64,000 nt of DNA from Hyphomicrobiales bacterium (GCA_900472675.1 UCJA01000018.1:108498-172497), one strand, 5' to 3'; counted from the stretch's first letter, positions 8,057 through 17,337 are shown. The notes: generated from the letters alone by a model not told the origin. Numbers and translations are program-made.

Positions 8057-9568
8057 ATGTCATCTAAATCCGGAATCCTGCAGGCATTCGCGATCACCAT
8101 CATGGCCGCCACTGCGCCCGCTGCCTATGCACAAACCGCGTCGATCAAGATCGCGGTGCCTGTCGAACCGGCAAACATCGACGGCTGCAACACGACCGTA
8201 AACGGCATCAACCTGATCGTGAAGGAAAACATCGTCGAGACCCTGACGGTACTCGATCCCAATGACAGCAAGGTTCTTCCTCGCCTGGCGACCAAATGGG
8301 AGGACACCGGCAACGGCGTATGGCGGGTCACATTGCGCGATGGGGTGACGTTCCATGACGGCAAGCCGCTCAATGCAGACGCTGTCGTCAAGGCAGTTGA
8401 GCGGATGCAGAGCACCGGAGTGACCTGCCTCGATCGGACCAAAATTGCCAATGTTAAGCTGACCGCAAAATCGATCGACGACAAGACGCTCGAGCTCAAG
8501 GCCGATCCTGCCCAAGTTCTGATGCCTGTCTTTCTGTCGTTCATCGGCGTAGTTGGTCCCGATACCTCGCCAACGCAGTTGAGCCGCGCTCCGGTCGGCA
8601 CTGGACCGTACCAGTTCGTCTCCTGGAACGCAGACGGCGTACAACTCAAGCGCAACGATGGCTACTGGGGCAAGAAGCCCGAGGTCGAAAATGCAACATT
8701 CGTCTTCCGCGGAGAGTCGGCACTGCGCGCCGCAATGGTCAAAACGGGTGAAGCCGACATAGCTTACAGTATCTCTCCGCAGGACGCTGACGATCCCAAG
8801 ATGGACAAGGCTTTCCTGAACGGCGAGACGACCCGTATCCGGTTCATCATGCAACCACCGCTGGATGACATTCGCATCCGGCAGGCACTCAACCTCGGCT
8901 TCGACCGCGGCGCACTGGTCGGAACCGTGTTCAGTGATGAAGTCGTGCCCGCGACGCAATTCATTCTCCCCAAGATCAACGGCTACAATCCTGATCTCAA
9001 GGTTTGGCCCTACGATCCGAAGCAGGCCATGAAACTGGTTCAGGAGGCCAAGACCGCGGGCGTGCCTGTCGACAGGCCAATCCGCCTCATCGGCCGGACA
9101 AACTTCTTTCCGAACCAAGGCGAAGCGCTGCAGGCCATCCAACAAATGTGGCAACAGATCGGGCTGAACGTGAAGATCGAAATGATGGAATCTGCTGAGT
9201 GGCTGAAGCTTGTCAACAAGCCCTATCCTGCCGAGCGCAGTGCCATGATGATTCAGGAAATGCATGACAACAACAATGGTGACGCCGCCTTCACCATGTA
9301 CTTCCGCTATCATTCGAAAGGGCAGCAGTCCGAGATGAATAACCCTCAGGTCGATGGGCTGATCGACAAGGCAATGGCAGAGACCGGTGCCCAGAGGACG
9401 AAGGATTTCCAGGAAGCCAACCGCATCATCGCAACCGACGTCATCCCGGCGGTACCGATGTATCACATGGTCAGCCAGATGCGCGTAGGGCCGCGTGTCA
9501 ACTACATGCCGAATGCCCTCAGCACCGTTCAGTTCGAGCTCTCTGACATCACCATGACGAAGAAGTGA
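8057..9568 (+). CDS. ABC transporter solute-binding protein, family 5 (dipeptide/opine type)
   Basis: A binding protein of about 503 residues of the SBP_bac_5 (DppA/OppA) family. It has a signal peptide with cleavage after AYA, then the family features LATKWEDTGNGVWRVTLRDG and VTFHDGKPLNADAV. The ATG at 8057 follows AAGGGAGGAA. An in-frame GTG 24 bases upstream has no ribosome site and would spoil the signal peptide. It captures the substrate in the periplasm for the two permeases and the fused ATPase that follow. The downstream hydratase, aldolase and lyase suggest an acidic or keto-acid-yielding ligand rather than an ordinary dipeptide. A strong hairpin directly follows the gene. Confidence 0.92.
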   Translation: MSSKSGILQAFAITIMAATAPAAYAQTASIKIAVPVEPANIDGCNTTVNGINLIVKENIVETLTVLDPNDSKVLPRLATKWEDTGNGVWRVTLRDGVTFHDGKPLNADAVVKAVERMQSTGVTCLDRTKIANVKLTAKSIDDKTLELKADPAQVLMPVFLSFIGVVGPDTSPTQLSRAPVGTGPYQFVSWNADGVQLKRNDGYWGKKPEVENATFVFRGESALRAAMVKTGEADIAYSISPQDADDPKMDKAFLNGETTRIRFIMQPPLDDIRIRQALNLGFDRGALVGTVFSDEVVPATQFILPKINGYNPDLKVWPYDPKQAMKLVQEAKTAGVPVDRPIRLIGRTNFFPNQGEALQAIQQMWQQIGLNVKIEMMESAEWLKLVNKPYPAERSAMMIQEMHDNNNGDAAFTMYFRYHSKGQQSEMNNPQVDGLIDKAMAETGAQRTKDFQEANRIIATDVIPAVPMYHMVSQMRVGPRVNYMPNALSTVQFELSDITMTKK

Positions 9569-9587
9569 GCCCCTGGGGTCGCGACTT

Positions 9588-9613
9588 TGGCAGCCGGGCT
9601 TCCCCGGCTGCCA
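9588..9613 (+). terminator. Intra-operon hairpin after the binding-protein gene
   Basis: Arms TGGCAGCCGGG (9588-9598) and CCCGGCTGCCA (9603-9613) are perfect 11-base complements around a four-base loop. No T-run follows, and the next gene begins 19 bases later. It is therefore probably an mRNA-stabilising or partial-termination hairpin that raises binding protein over permease. Confidence 0.6.
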
Positions 9614-9631
9614 CAACAATGGAGGCGCCTG

Positions 9632-10549
9632 ATGGGCAGTTATCTTAGCAAACGAGCGGTCTGGAGTGGTATCTCGCTTTTTCTGCTCGTCGTGATGGTC
9701 TTTTTCATGGCTCGTCTTACGGGCTCTCCGGCTGATCTTTATCTGCCGATCGATGCACCGAATTCCATGCGCGAGGAGTTCGCGCGGTTGCATGGGTTCG
9801 ACCAGCCGGTCCTCGTGCAGTTCTTCACCTTCCTGCGGGGACTGGTGATGCTGGATTTCGGCGAGTCTCTTCGTCAGAATCGTCCAGCGCTGGCGCTCGT
9901 GCTCGAGGCCATGCCGACAACGCTGCTCTTGGCCTTCTATTCGATCGCAATCGCCCTGATCGTGGCTGTGGTGACGGGTGCCCTGGCCGCCTGGCGCCCG
10001 AACAGCATCTTCGACCGTATCGCGACACTGCTGTCACTGATTGGTGCGAGCCTTCCCAACTTCTGGATCGCGATCGTCGGGGTACTGGTGTTCGCCGTCG
10101 GGCTGGAGTGGCTGCCGACATCGGGAACCGGAAGCGTCGCGCAATGGATCCTGCCGGTTGCCGTGCTTGCGATCAGACCTTGCGGCCTGATCGTCCAGAT
10201 AGCCCGAAGCTCGATGATCAGCGTCTTGTCCGCCGCCTATGTGAAAACGGCTCGTGCCAAGGGCGCAAAAAGCCGGCGGATCATCTTCGTGCACGCCCTG
10301 CGCAACGCCATGCTTCCCGTGATCACCGTCGCCGGGGATCAGGCTGCCGGCATCATCAACGGTGCTGTGATCGTCGAAACGATCTTCGGCTTTCCCGGCA
10401 TCGGCAAGTTGATGATCGATTCCATCACCTATCGCGATTTTGCCGTCATCCAGGCCGGCGTGATGGTGACTGCCATCGCGATCTTCATGCTCAACGTCGT
10501 GATCGACATCGCCTATGCGATCCTCGATCCGCGCATACGGATGAACTGA
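9632..10549 (+). CDS. ABC transporter permease (DppB type)
   Basis: This permease of about 305 residues begins with ATG at 9632 behind GGAGG with a six-base spacer. A longer reading from 9587 would run through the hairpin and lacks a site. It has an N-terminal membrane segment (LFLLVVMVFFMARL), the low-complexity periplasmic loop typical of DppB, and the EAA-like cytoplasmic loop KTARAKGAKSRRIIFVHALR that contacts the ATPase. It ends in the usual DIAYAILDPRIR. It partners with the next permease to form the inner-membrane channel. Confidence 0.92.
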   Translation: MGSYLSKRAVWSGISLFLLVVMVFFMARLTGSPADLYLPIDAPNSMREEFARLHGFDQPVLVQFFTFLRGLVMLDFGESLRQNRPALALVLEAMPTTLLLAFYSIAIALIVAVVTGALAAWRPNSIFDRIATLLSLIGASLPNFWIAIVGVLVFAVGLEWLPTSGTGSVAQWILPVAVLAIRPCGLIVQIARSSMISVLSAAYVKTARAKGAKSRRIIFVHALRNAMLPVITVAGDQAAGIINGAVIVETIFGFPGIGKLMIDSITYRDFAVIQAGVMVTAIAIFMLNVVIDIAYAILDPRIRMN

Positions 10550-10550
10550 C

Positions 10551-11483
10551 ATGGCTCATCAGATTCTCTCGACACCGTTAGCGGACGCACCGATGCCGGA
10601 AAATCGTTTCAAGATCATCCTCGGAATGCTGTGGCGGGACAAGTTTGCGTTCACTGCCACGATCATACTGCTGGTTACGATACTCTCGGCAATCCTCGGT
10701 CCCTGGCTCTTCGGCGATGCGGCAATTGTCATGAACCTCCGTGCCAGAAACGCACCGCCTTTCGACCTCAGCCGCGGCTTCGCCTTCATTCTGGGCGGCG
10801 ACAGCCTTGGGCGTTCCATCCTTGCGAGGATAGCGCTCGCGTCGCAGACCACCATGCTGATTGCAGCAGCCACCGTCTTTTGCTCATTGGTGGCAGGGAC
10901 TGTCCTGGGCCTTGTAGCCGGTTACCGCGGCGGTCTCCTCGGCGAAGCGATCATGCGGGTCACAGACATCATCATGAGTTTTCCATCGCTTCTGATGGCA
11001 TTGGTGATCCTCTATGTGTTCAGTCCGGCGATATCCAACGTCATCATCGTGCTTGCGATCACACGCATCCCTCTTTACCTGCGCACCACCCGCGCGGAGG
11101 TCATGGAAGTCCGCACCAGGATGTTCGTCGTTGCCGCCGAAGTGACGGGTGCGAGTACCTTTCGGCTTGTGTTCAAGCACATACTGCCGATCATCGCACC
11201 GACGCTTCTGACAATCATGACGTTGGACTTCGCATTCGTCATGCTGGCTGAAGCCAGCCTCAGTTTCCTGGGGCTCGGCGTTCAGGCCCCGGACGTCACA
11301 TGGGGCGCGATGGTCGCGGAAGGCAGAGCCTACCTGTCAAAGGCCTGGTGGCTGTCCTTCTGGCCTGGTCTTGCGATCGCCCTGGTCACCATGTCCCTCA
11401 ATCTTCTTTCCAACTGGCTACGCATCGCGACGGATCCCCTGCAGCGGTGGCGCTTAGAAAAGCCGGAGACGCAGAATGTCTGA
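10551..11483 (+). CDS. ABC transporter permease (DppC type)
   Basis: The 310-residue DppC-like permease starts one base after the previous stop. It has a first membrane helix around residues 36-56, the GGDSLGRSILARI motif typical of DppC proteins, four to five more hydrophobic helices, and an EAA loop (VAAEVTGASTFRLVFKHILP). Its stop overlaps the start of the ATPase gene by eight bases, which supports translational coupling. With its DppB partner it forms the membrane channel of the importer. Confidence 0.92.
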   Translation: MAHQILSTPLADAPMPENRFKIILGMLWRDKFAFTATIILLVTILSAILGPWLFGDAAIVMNLRARNAPPFDLSRGFAFILGGDSLGRSILARIALASQTTMLIAAATVFCSLVAGTVLGLVAGYRGGLLGEAIMRVTDIIMSFPSLLMALVILYVFSPAISNVIIVLAITRIPLYLRTTRAEVMEVRTRMFVVAAEVTGASTFRLVFKHILPIIAPTLLTIMTLDFAFVMLAEASLSFLGLGVQAPDVTWGAMVAEGRAYLSKAWWLSFWPGLAIALVTMSLNLLSNWLRIATDPLQRWRLEKPETQNV

Positions 11484-13140
11484 CAATAAAATCATGCCTG
11501 ATGGCGCTATTCTCGACGTCGCAAACCTGTCTGTCGAATTTCACGCACGCAACACTGTTACGAAGGCTGTCCGCGATGTCAGCTGGAGCATTAGAAGCGG
11601 TGAGACGCTTGCGATCCTCGGCGAGAGCGGATCGGGTAAAAGCGTCAGTGCATCCGCTGTCATGGGCCTGATCGACAGTCCGCCGGGGTTCGTGACCGGC
11701 GGTACGATCCACTACCGTAGCCGGGATCTGCTCGGGATGGCGGCCGAGGAACGCCGGGCAATCAGCGGGAAGAAGATCGCCATGATCTTTCAGGATCCGC
11801 TTTCTCACCTCAACCCGGTCTATCCGATCGGCTGGCAAATCGCCGAAGTCATGCGCATCCATGGCATGGAGGCCGGGGATGCCCGTCGGCGGGCCTTGGA
11901 CCTGCTCGAGCGGGTCGGCATCCCGAATGCCGCTGCACGGGCCGGTTCCTATCCGCACGAGTTTTCGGGCGGGCAGCGCCAGCGTGTCATGATCGCCATG
12001 GCAATTGCTCTCAAGCCGGACCTCCTAATCGCCGATGAACCGACGACAGCACTCGACGTCACAGTGCAGGCGCAAATCCTGCGCCTCCTTCGGCAACTCC
12101 AGAAAGAGGAGAGTATGGCACTGCTCCTGATTACCCATGATCTGGGGGTCGTTGCTGAAATCGCTGATCGCATGATCGTCATGAAGGACGGAGAAGTCGT
12201 CGAGACTGGCGATGTCGCCGAAGTGTACCGAAATCCCCGGCACGCCTACACACGGCAATTGCTTGCGGCCGTGCCAGGGCAGGAGCCGTTTCGTCCCGAG
12301 GTTGAACGCAGTGAAGTGCTCATCAAAGCGACTGCGCTGAAAAAGACCTATCTGCTTTCATCCAACGCTCCCCCGCTGAACGCGATGGACAATGTCAGCT
12401 TCGAATTGCGCAAGGGCGAGACACTGGGGATCGTCGGAGAGTCCGGATCTGGCAAGACGACGCTGGCCAAGACGTTGCTCCGTCTGAATATCCCGGATTC
12501 AGGGTCAGTGACTTACCGCGGCAAGGACATCTTTTCCCTTAAAGGCGACGACCTGTTTGACTACCGGCGGCGTTTGCAGGTCGTCTTTCAGGATCCCACC
12601 GCTTCCCTCAACCCGCGGATGTCGATCTTCGATATCATATCCGAACCCTGGGCCATCCATAAGGGCGTAAAGCCGAAACAAGAATGGGCCGCGGCCGTGC
12701 GAGATCTGCTGACCCAGGTGGGACTAAAGCCGGAACACGCCAAACGCTATCCACATCAGTTCTCCGGCGGGCAGCGCCAACGCATCGCAATAGCCCGGGC
12801 GCTGGCGCTCAAGCCGGAGGTCATTCTGTGCGACGAGGCGGTTTCTGCCCTCGACGTGTCCGTACAAGCCCAGGTCATTGCGCTCCTCAAAGATCTCCAG
12901 GAGAAACTCGGCCTCTCGTACATCTTCATCGCACACGATCTTCCCCTCGTACGTGATTTTGCCGACCGCGTGATCGTCATGCGGAAGGGACAGATCGTCG
13001 AGCAGGGTTTTACGAGCGCAATCTTCACGGCGCCGGCCGATCCGTACACACGAGAACTCATAGCCGCCAGCCCGGAGCCAGACCCTGCAGTCCACCGTTC
13101 CAGAACTCAGCCGGCGGCAAACATGGAGGCTCACGCATGA
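11476..13140 (+). CDS. ABC transporter ATP-binding protein, fused DppD-DppF type
   Basis: The 554-residue protein carries two complete nucleotide-binding domains in one chain. The first half has GESGSGKS (Walker A), the FSGGQRQRV signature and LLIADEPTTALD. The second half has GESGSGKT, FSGGQRQRI and VILCDEAVSALD. Dipeptide/opine/glutathione (GsiA-like) importers use either two proteins or this fused form. It energises the permeases just upstream, with which it overlaps by eight bases, and it overlaps the next gene by four (ATGA). Both ATP sites look intact. Confidence 0.95.
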   Translation: MSDNKIMPDGAILDVANLSVEFHARNTVTKAVRDVSWSIRSGETLAILGESGSGKSVSASAVMGLIDSPPGFVTGGTIHYRSRDLLGMAAEERRAISGKKIAMIFQDPLSHLNPVYPIGWQIAEVMRIHGMEAGDARRRALDLLERVGIPNAAARAGSYPHEFSGGQRQRVMIAMAIALKPDLLIADEPTTALDVTVQAQILRLLRQLQKEESMALLLITHDLGVVAEIADRMIVMKDGEVVETGDVAEVYRNPRHAYTRQLLAAVPGQEPFRPEVERSEVLIKATALKKTYLLSSNAPPLNAMDNVSFELRKGETLGIVGESGSGKTTLAKTLLRLNIPDSGSVTYRGKDIFSLKGDDLFDYRRRLQVVFQDPTASLNPRMSIFDIISEPWAIHKGVKPKQEWAAAVRDLLTQVGLKPEHAKRYPHQFSGGQRQRIAIARALALKPEVILCDEAVSALDVSVQAQVIALLKDLQEKLGLSYIFIAHDLPLVRDFADRVIVMRKGQIVEQGFTSAIFTAPADPYTRELIAASPEPDPAVHRSRTQPAANMEAHA

Positions 13141-13895
13141 ACAATCAGAACATAATCGAGGCAGCAAAAGCGTTGCAGAGCGCAGAGCGCGGATTGCGTC
13201 TCGAAACACTTCCTGACCATCTTGTTCCGGACTCCGTGGAGACAGCCTACGCCATCCAGGATGCGCTATTGGCAGGGCAGACTGTCGGAGGCTGGAAGAT
13301 CGCTCCGGCTGCTGCAGGCGAGGTTCCGCGTTGTTCGGCATTCGCCGACACCAGGATCGTACAAAACGGCACCGCACTGCCTTTTGAACTGCAGGCGCCT
13401 GAGGTCGAGGTGGAGGTCGCATTCAGGCTGGGAAAGGACCTTCCCGGCAGAGCAACCGCCTACAGTCGAGACGACATCATCAATGCGATCGGCAGCACGC
13501 ATGTGGCCTTCGAAATTCTGGATTCGCGGTTCGTGGATCGAAAAAAAGTTTCCTCTCTGGCTGCACTCGCAGACAGCCAAAGCAATTGTCTGGTGGTGTT
13601 GGGCGACGGTGTCGAAGGCTATCCTGGAGAAACGTCGCTGCGCCCTGCCCTGACGATCCGGGGAACTCACTATGCCGTCGAAAAAGCGCTCCCGGAAAAT
13701 GGAGCTGTGCTGGATGCGGTCGCATGGCTTGCGCAACATGCCGCGAGCCGTGGCCACCCGCTCACTGCCGGACAGATCGTCATCACCGGCGCAAGGGTCG
13801 GGCCGATACCGATCCCACGATCGACGTTGATTGAGGCTGAAATCCCTCTCATCGGCGGTGTTCGGACGCAATTCCTTGCAATCGAAATAGCTTAG
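13137..13895 (+). CDS. 2-keto-4-pentenoate hydratase/FAH-fold enzyme
   Basis: The 252-residue protein matches the MhpD-type hydratase/decarboxylase group within the fumarylacetoacetate-hydrolase fold. It has a conserved early segment AYAIQDALLAG, a VGGWKIA strand, and the metal-ligand stretch PEVEVEVAFRLGKDLP (about residues 84-99) whose glutamates normally bind Mg2+. The family adds water to or decarboxylates 2-oxo-alkenoic acids. Its place between the importer and an RraA-fold aldolase suggests a hydratase-then-aldolase sequence ending in pyruvate. It overlaps the ATPase gene by four bases, so it is clearly part of the operon. Confidence 0.85.
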   Translation: MNNQNIIEAAKALQSAERGLRLETLPDHLVPDSVETAYAIQDALLAGQTVGGWKIAPAAAGEVPRCSAFADTRIVQNGTALPFELQAPEVEVEVAFRLGKDLPGRATAYSRDDIINAIGSTHVAFEILDSRFVDRKKVSSLAALADSQSNCLVVLGDGVEGYPGETSLRPALTIRGTHYAVEKALPENGAVLDAVAWLAQHAASRGHPLTAGQIVITGARVGPIPIPRSTLIEAEIPLIGGVRTQFLAIEIA

Positions 13896-13908
13896 AAAGG
13901 CAACACTC

Positions 13909-14595
13909 ATGAATTTCATCCGTCTGCTTCAGCCGTCCCGTCGGGCATCGGCCGACTATGTCGCTAAATTTGCCGAACTGCCCGTCGCCTGCGTCAGCGA
14001 CGTGATGCTTCGCACCGAAGCAGGCGGTGCTAAGCTTCGGCCGATGCACTCCGGAGGCATGCTTTGCGGACCGGCTTTCACCGTCAAGACACGACCGGGC
14101 GACAACCTGCTCATTCACAAAGCAATCGACATGGCTCAGCCTGGCGATGTGCTTGTCATTGACGGATCCGGAGAACTGACGAACTCGCTGATGGGCGAAA
14201 TGATGCTGGCCTACGCGGACAAGCGCGGTATTGCGGGCGTCGTTGTGAACGGGGCAATACGAGACAGCGCTTTCGTCAGAAGTCATGCGTTTCCCGTCTA
14301 CGCGGCAGGCGTGACGCATCGCGGACCGTACAAGAATGGCCCTGGCGCCATGAATGTCCCGATTGCGCTTGATGGCATGGTCATCGAACCCGGCGATCTC
14401 GTTATCGGCGATGACGATGGGCTGGTGTCGGTTCCATATTCGATGCTCGAAGCGGTCTATGCCGGTGCAGCGAAGAAAGCGGCAGCAGAAGCCAAGCAAC
14501 TCGCAGCTATTCTGTCTGGCGAATATGGACCGAACCAACGCAAGTGGGTGGACAAAGCGCTGAGTGAATCGGGTTACGAGCTAGCCACATCCTGA
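13909..14595 (+). CDS. RraA-fold HMG/CHA aldolase-like protein
   Basis: A 228-residue protein of the 4-hydroxy-4-methyl-2-oxoglutarate / 4-carboxy-4-hydroxy-2-oxoadipate aldolase type. It has the classical motifs GPAFTVKTRPGDN (about residues 57-69), GELTNSLMGEMM and NGAIRDS, with the Arg-Asp pair near 123-124. It also carries the C-terminal extension with GEYGPNQRKWVDKAL that distinguishes true aldolases from the short RNase E inhibitor RraA. Expected reaction: retro-aldol cleavage to pyruvate plus an oxo-acid with Mg2+ or Mn2+. It follows the hydratase by 13 bases. Confidence 0.85.
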   Translation: MNFIRLLQPSRRASADYVAKFAELPVACVSDVMLRTEAGGAKLRPMHSGGMLCGPAFTVKTRPGDNLLIHKAIDMAQPGDVLVIDGSGELTNSLMGEMMLAYADKRGIAGVVVNGAIRDSAFVRSHAFPVYAAGVTHRGPYKNGPGAMNVPIALDGMVIEPGDLVIGDDDGLVSVPYSMLEAVYAGAAKKAAAEAKQLAAILSGEYGPNQRKWVDKALSESGYELATS

Positions 14596-14630
14596 CCCAG
14601 CCGCTCATCAACGCATTCTGGAGGACAAGA

Positions 14631-15557
14631 ATGAATTTTGGCACGGACTCAAAAGGTGTTTACGCGATCGCGACAACACCTTTTTTTACAGATGGATCGA
14701 TCGACTTCAACTCGATCGACAAGCTGACGGATTTCTACGAGGACAGCGGCTGTACCGGTATCACCATTCTAGGCATCATGGGCGAGGCGCCAAAGATGGA
14801 GCAGGAGGAAAGCCGGGCAATCGTCAAAAGGGTTGTCTCGCGGGCCAAGGTGCCGATCATCGTCGGTGTCTCTGCGCATGGGTTTGCAGGCATGCGCTCA
14901 CTGGCACGTGAGTCCATGGAAATGGGCGCTGCGGGCGTCATGATTGCGCCGCCCCCGGCACTGCGGACCGACGACCAGATCGTGAACTATTTCGGCGGGG
15001 CGGTAGAAGCGGTAGGCCGGGACGTCCCCTGGGTCCTTCAGGATTATCCGCTGACACTCACTGTTGTCATGTCGCCGAGCGTGATTGCAAAGATCATGAC
15101 CAATCACCCCTCCTGCCTCATGCTGAAGCACGAGGATTGGCCGGGTCTCGAAAAGATCTCGAAACTGAGGTCGCTACAGACATCGGGAGAGCTGCGAAAA
15201 TTCTCGATCCTCTGCGGCAATGGCGGGATGTTCCTCGATTTCGAGCCGGAAAGAGGCGCCGACGGAGCCATGACCGGTTACGGTTTTCCCGACATGCTGA
15301 CTGAACTTATCAGGCTGTTTACGGATGGAAAGCGGGACGAGGCACACGACCTTTTCGATGCGCATCTGCCATTGATCCGATACGAGCAGCAACTCGGCGT
15401 CGGCCTTGCGGTGCGCAAGCACGTCCTGAAGCGAAGAGGTGTGATCGCCGATGATGCGCAACGCAAGCCGGCGCAAATGCTGACGCCCCAAGCAAAAGCA
15501 GAGGTTGATTATCTGCTCGATCGGATCTCGCGTCATGACGAACGCGCCGCTTTCTGA
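14631..15557 (+). CDS. Dihydrodipicolinate synthase (DapA)-family lyase/aldolase
   Basis: The 308-residue TIM-barrel protein of the DapA/NAL family keeps the Schiff-base lysine (K166 in LMLKHED) and the tyrosine (Y139 in LQDYPLT). The usual GTTGE loop is GIMGE here. The family includes N-acetylneuraminate lyase, keto-deoxy-sugar aldolases and dehydratases. Being last in an import/catabolic operon, it more likely breaks down a keto-acid than makes lysine. It has a GGAGGA site upstream. Substrate unknown. A terminator-like hairpin lies 138 bases downstream. Confidence 0.85.
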   Translation: MNFGTDSKGVYAIATTPFFTDGSIDFNSIDKLTDFYEDSGCTGITILGIMGEAPKMEQEESRAIVKRVVSRAKVPIIVGVSAHGFAGMRSLARESMEMGAAGVMIAPPPALRTDDQIVNYFGGAVEAVGRDVPWVLQDYPLTLTVVMSPSVIAKIMTNHPSCLMLKHEDWPGLEKISKLRSLQTSGELRKFSILCGNGGMFLDFEPERGADGAMTGYGFPDMLTELIRLFTDGKRDEAHDLFDAHLPLIRYEQQLGVGLAVRKHVLKRRGVIADDAQRKPAQMLTPQAKAEVDYLLDRISRHDERAAF

Positions 15558-15694
15558 GCCTGTAGAGCGCTTACCGGAGGTGGTTATTGCAGAGCAAGAG
15601 GGATCGGGACCACATCTGCGGATATCGATCCACGCATCGGACACTAGCAATTGCACGTCGAAACAGGCTCAAACGATGTGACCCGACAAGCAAA

Positions 15695-15720
15695 GTTCGG
15701 CGGATAACAACCCGCCGAAC
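15695..15720. terminator. Bidirectional terminator candidate
   Basis: Perfect 9-base arms GTTCGGCGG (15695-15703) and CCGCCGAAC (15712-15720) enclose an eight-base loop. CAATTTT follows a few bases downstream. It sits between two convergent operons, which fits a shared terminator. Confidence 0.65.
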
Positions 15721-15732
15721 CAATGACAATTT

Positions 15733-16326
15733 TCAGGTGTGGCGAATTTCCGTGCCAAGGACTTTCAGGCATTCGCGGATGAATGCGGCCAACGCCGTCC
15801 AGCCCTTGGCGGAGACCATTGTCCCGTCTACGTAGGCCTCGGTTGGCGACAGATCGATATACGTGCCACCCGCAAGGATGACCTCCGGCTCGCAGGCACC
15901 AAGGGCCGCCACTTTCTTTCCGCGGATCACGCCATCGACGGCAATCAAGATTTGCACGCCATGGCAAATCGTGAAAATCGGCTTCTGCGCGTCGTGGAAA
16001 TGGCGAACCAGAGCCTGTATTCGCTTATCGGTGCGGATATATTCCGGCCCTCTGCCGCCCGCAGCATAAACAGCATGGTATTGGTCTGGATTGGCGACCG
16101 CTTCCGAAAACGTCTTGTTGATGGTGAAGTAATGCCCCATCTTTTCCGTGTAGGTCTGGTCACCTTCGAAATCGTGCAGCGACGTCTTGATCAGATCGCC
16201 CGCATTCTTGTCGGGGCAGACCACGTGAACAGTGTGTCCGACCGCTTCCATAGCTTGCTGGAATACAAAGATTTCGTACTCTTCCGTGAATTCCCCGGTC
16301 AGCATCAGTATTTTCTTGCCTGGCAT
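15733..16326 (-). CDS. DJ-1/PfpI-family protein
   Basis: The 197-residue protein has the DJ-1/PfpI fold with the reactive cysteine in the nucleophile elbow ICHG (C121-H122) and the AAGGRGPEYI strand (about residues 88-97). Members act as proteases, chaperones, glyoxalases or protein/nucleotide deglycases, and sequence alone does not decide. The ATG has AAAGGA upstream. It is last in a ribose-type ABC operon, separated from the binding-protein gene by a strong hairpin. A glyoxalase or deglycase role protecting against reactive sugars or aldehydes would fit the neighbouring dehydrogenase operon, but this is inference. Confidence 0.85.
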   Translation of the reverse strand: MPGKKILMLTGEFTEEYEIFVFQQAMEAVGHTVHVVCPDKNAGDLIKTSLHDFEGDQTYTEKMGHYFTINKTFSEAVANPDQYHAVYAAGGRGPEYIRTDKRIQALVRHFHDAQKPIFTICHGVQILIAVDGVIRGKKVAALGACEPEVILAGGTYIDLSPTEAYVDGTMVSAKGWTALAAFIRECLKVLGTEIRHT

Positions 16327-16351
16327 ATCTTTTCCTTTCGATTTCCGTGAA

Positions 16352-16378
16352 ATCGAGGGCAGCGATCGCGCCCTCGAT
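16352..16378 (-). terminator. Intra-operon hairpin after the sugar-binding-protein gene
   Basis: Perfect 9-base arms ATCGAGGGC (16352-16360) and GCCCTCGAT (16370-16378) lie just downstream of the binding-protein stop on the minus strand. No T-tract follows. It is likely an mRNA 3'-stabiliser or attenuator before the PfpI gene. Confidence 0.5.
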
Positions 16379-16386
16379 CGGTGTGG

Positions 16387-17337
16387 TTAAAAGGGTGAAT
16401 CGGGGAAATAGTATTCCCGCGCATTTGCCTGCGTGATCAACGGCGCATCGAGCTTCACAGTGCCCCGAACCGGAGCCTGGCCAACAAACTGTGCCGCTGT
16501 CAGGTAGATCGCAGTCTTGATCATGGATGGCGGATACGGCGTCTCGATGGGCGTGACGGCATCGCCGTCGATCACCTTCTTGACGATCTCCTTCATGCCG
16601 TTGCCGCCGAGGGCAAATTTGATCTCCTTGCGGCCAGAAACCTTCACCGCTTCGAGGACGCCGAGAAGCATGTCGTCGTCGTTTGCCCAAACGGCATCGA
16701 TATGCGGATACTTGGCCAGATAGTCCTGCATGAGTTTGAAAGCCTCATCGCTATTCCAGTTGGCATACTGGATATCGAGGATCTTCATATCGCTCTTGGC
16801 GATGACGTCCTGGAAGCCCTTGATCCGTTCGTCATCGATGACGGTCGGGATGCCACGCAGGACGACCAGATTTCCCTTGCCGCCGAGCTTGTCGACGAGG
16901 AACTTTGCAGTTGTCGCACCAACAGCAATGTTGTCGCCGGCCACGTAGAGATCCTGAATGGACGGATCACTCAAGCCGCGATCGACCACTGTGACAAACG
17001 CCCCTGCATCCTTGACCGCCTTGACCGGGGTCGTCAGTTCTTCCGAACTGTGGGGAAGGATAACCAGGGCGTCGAGCTTGCGGCCGGCGGAAAGATCCTC
17101 GATCGCGCTGACTTGCGCCGTTGCCGAGGGTGACGTCTTGACGATCACTTCAACGCCCGGAAACGCTGCGTTGATCTCCTTGGCGGCCGCCTGGGCGTGA
17201 TAGACCACACCGGCCGTCCAACCGTGATCGGCCGCGGGTATTGATACCGCGATGACCTTCTTGTCCGCCGAGAATGCACTGCCTGTCATCAACAGCGTCC
17301 CAAGCAGGGTCGCTGCAATCAGATTGCCTTTAAACAT
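16387..17337 (-). CDS. Sugar ABC transporter substrate-binding protein (RbsB type)
   Basis: The 316-residue periplasmic binding protein belongs to the ribose/LacI-like group (Peripla_BP_4). It has a signal peptide ending in SAFSA, a first domain starting KVIAVSIPAADHGWTAGV, the hinge-region AVWANDDDMLLGVLEAV, and a ligand-site aspartate-rich segment. It captures a sugar, polyol or related compound for the RbsC-like permease and RbsA-like ATPase upstream in the operon. The ligand is not evident. The divergent dehydrogenase genes would fit a polyol or sugar acid. Confidence 0.92.
   Translation of the reverse strand: MFKGNLIAATLLGTLLMTGSAFSADKKVIAVSIPAADHGWTAGVVYHAQAAAKEINAAFPGVEVIVKTSPSATAQVSAIEDLSAGRKLDALVILPHSSEELTTPVKAVKDAGAFVTVVDRGLSDPSIQDLYVAGDNIAVGATTAKFLVDKLGGKGNLVVLRGIPTVIDDERIKGFQDVIAKSDMKILDIQYANWNSDEAFKLMQDYLAKYPHIDAVWANDDDMLLGVLEAVKVSGRKEIKFALGGNGMKEIVKKVIDGDAVTPIETPYPPSMIKTAIYLTAAQFVGQAPVRGTVKLDAPLITQANAREYYFPDSPF

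Noticed and set aside
8060..9793. Minus-strand open frame of 577 codons
   Set aside because: Lies antisense to a clear family 5 binding-protein gene with signal peptide and ribosome site. No recognisable motif.
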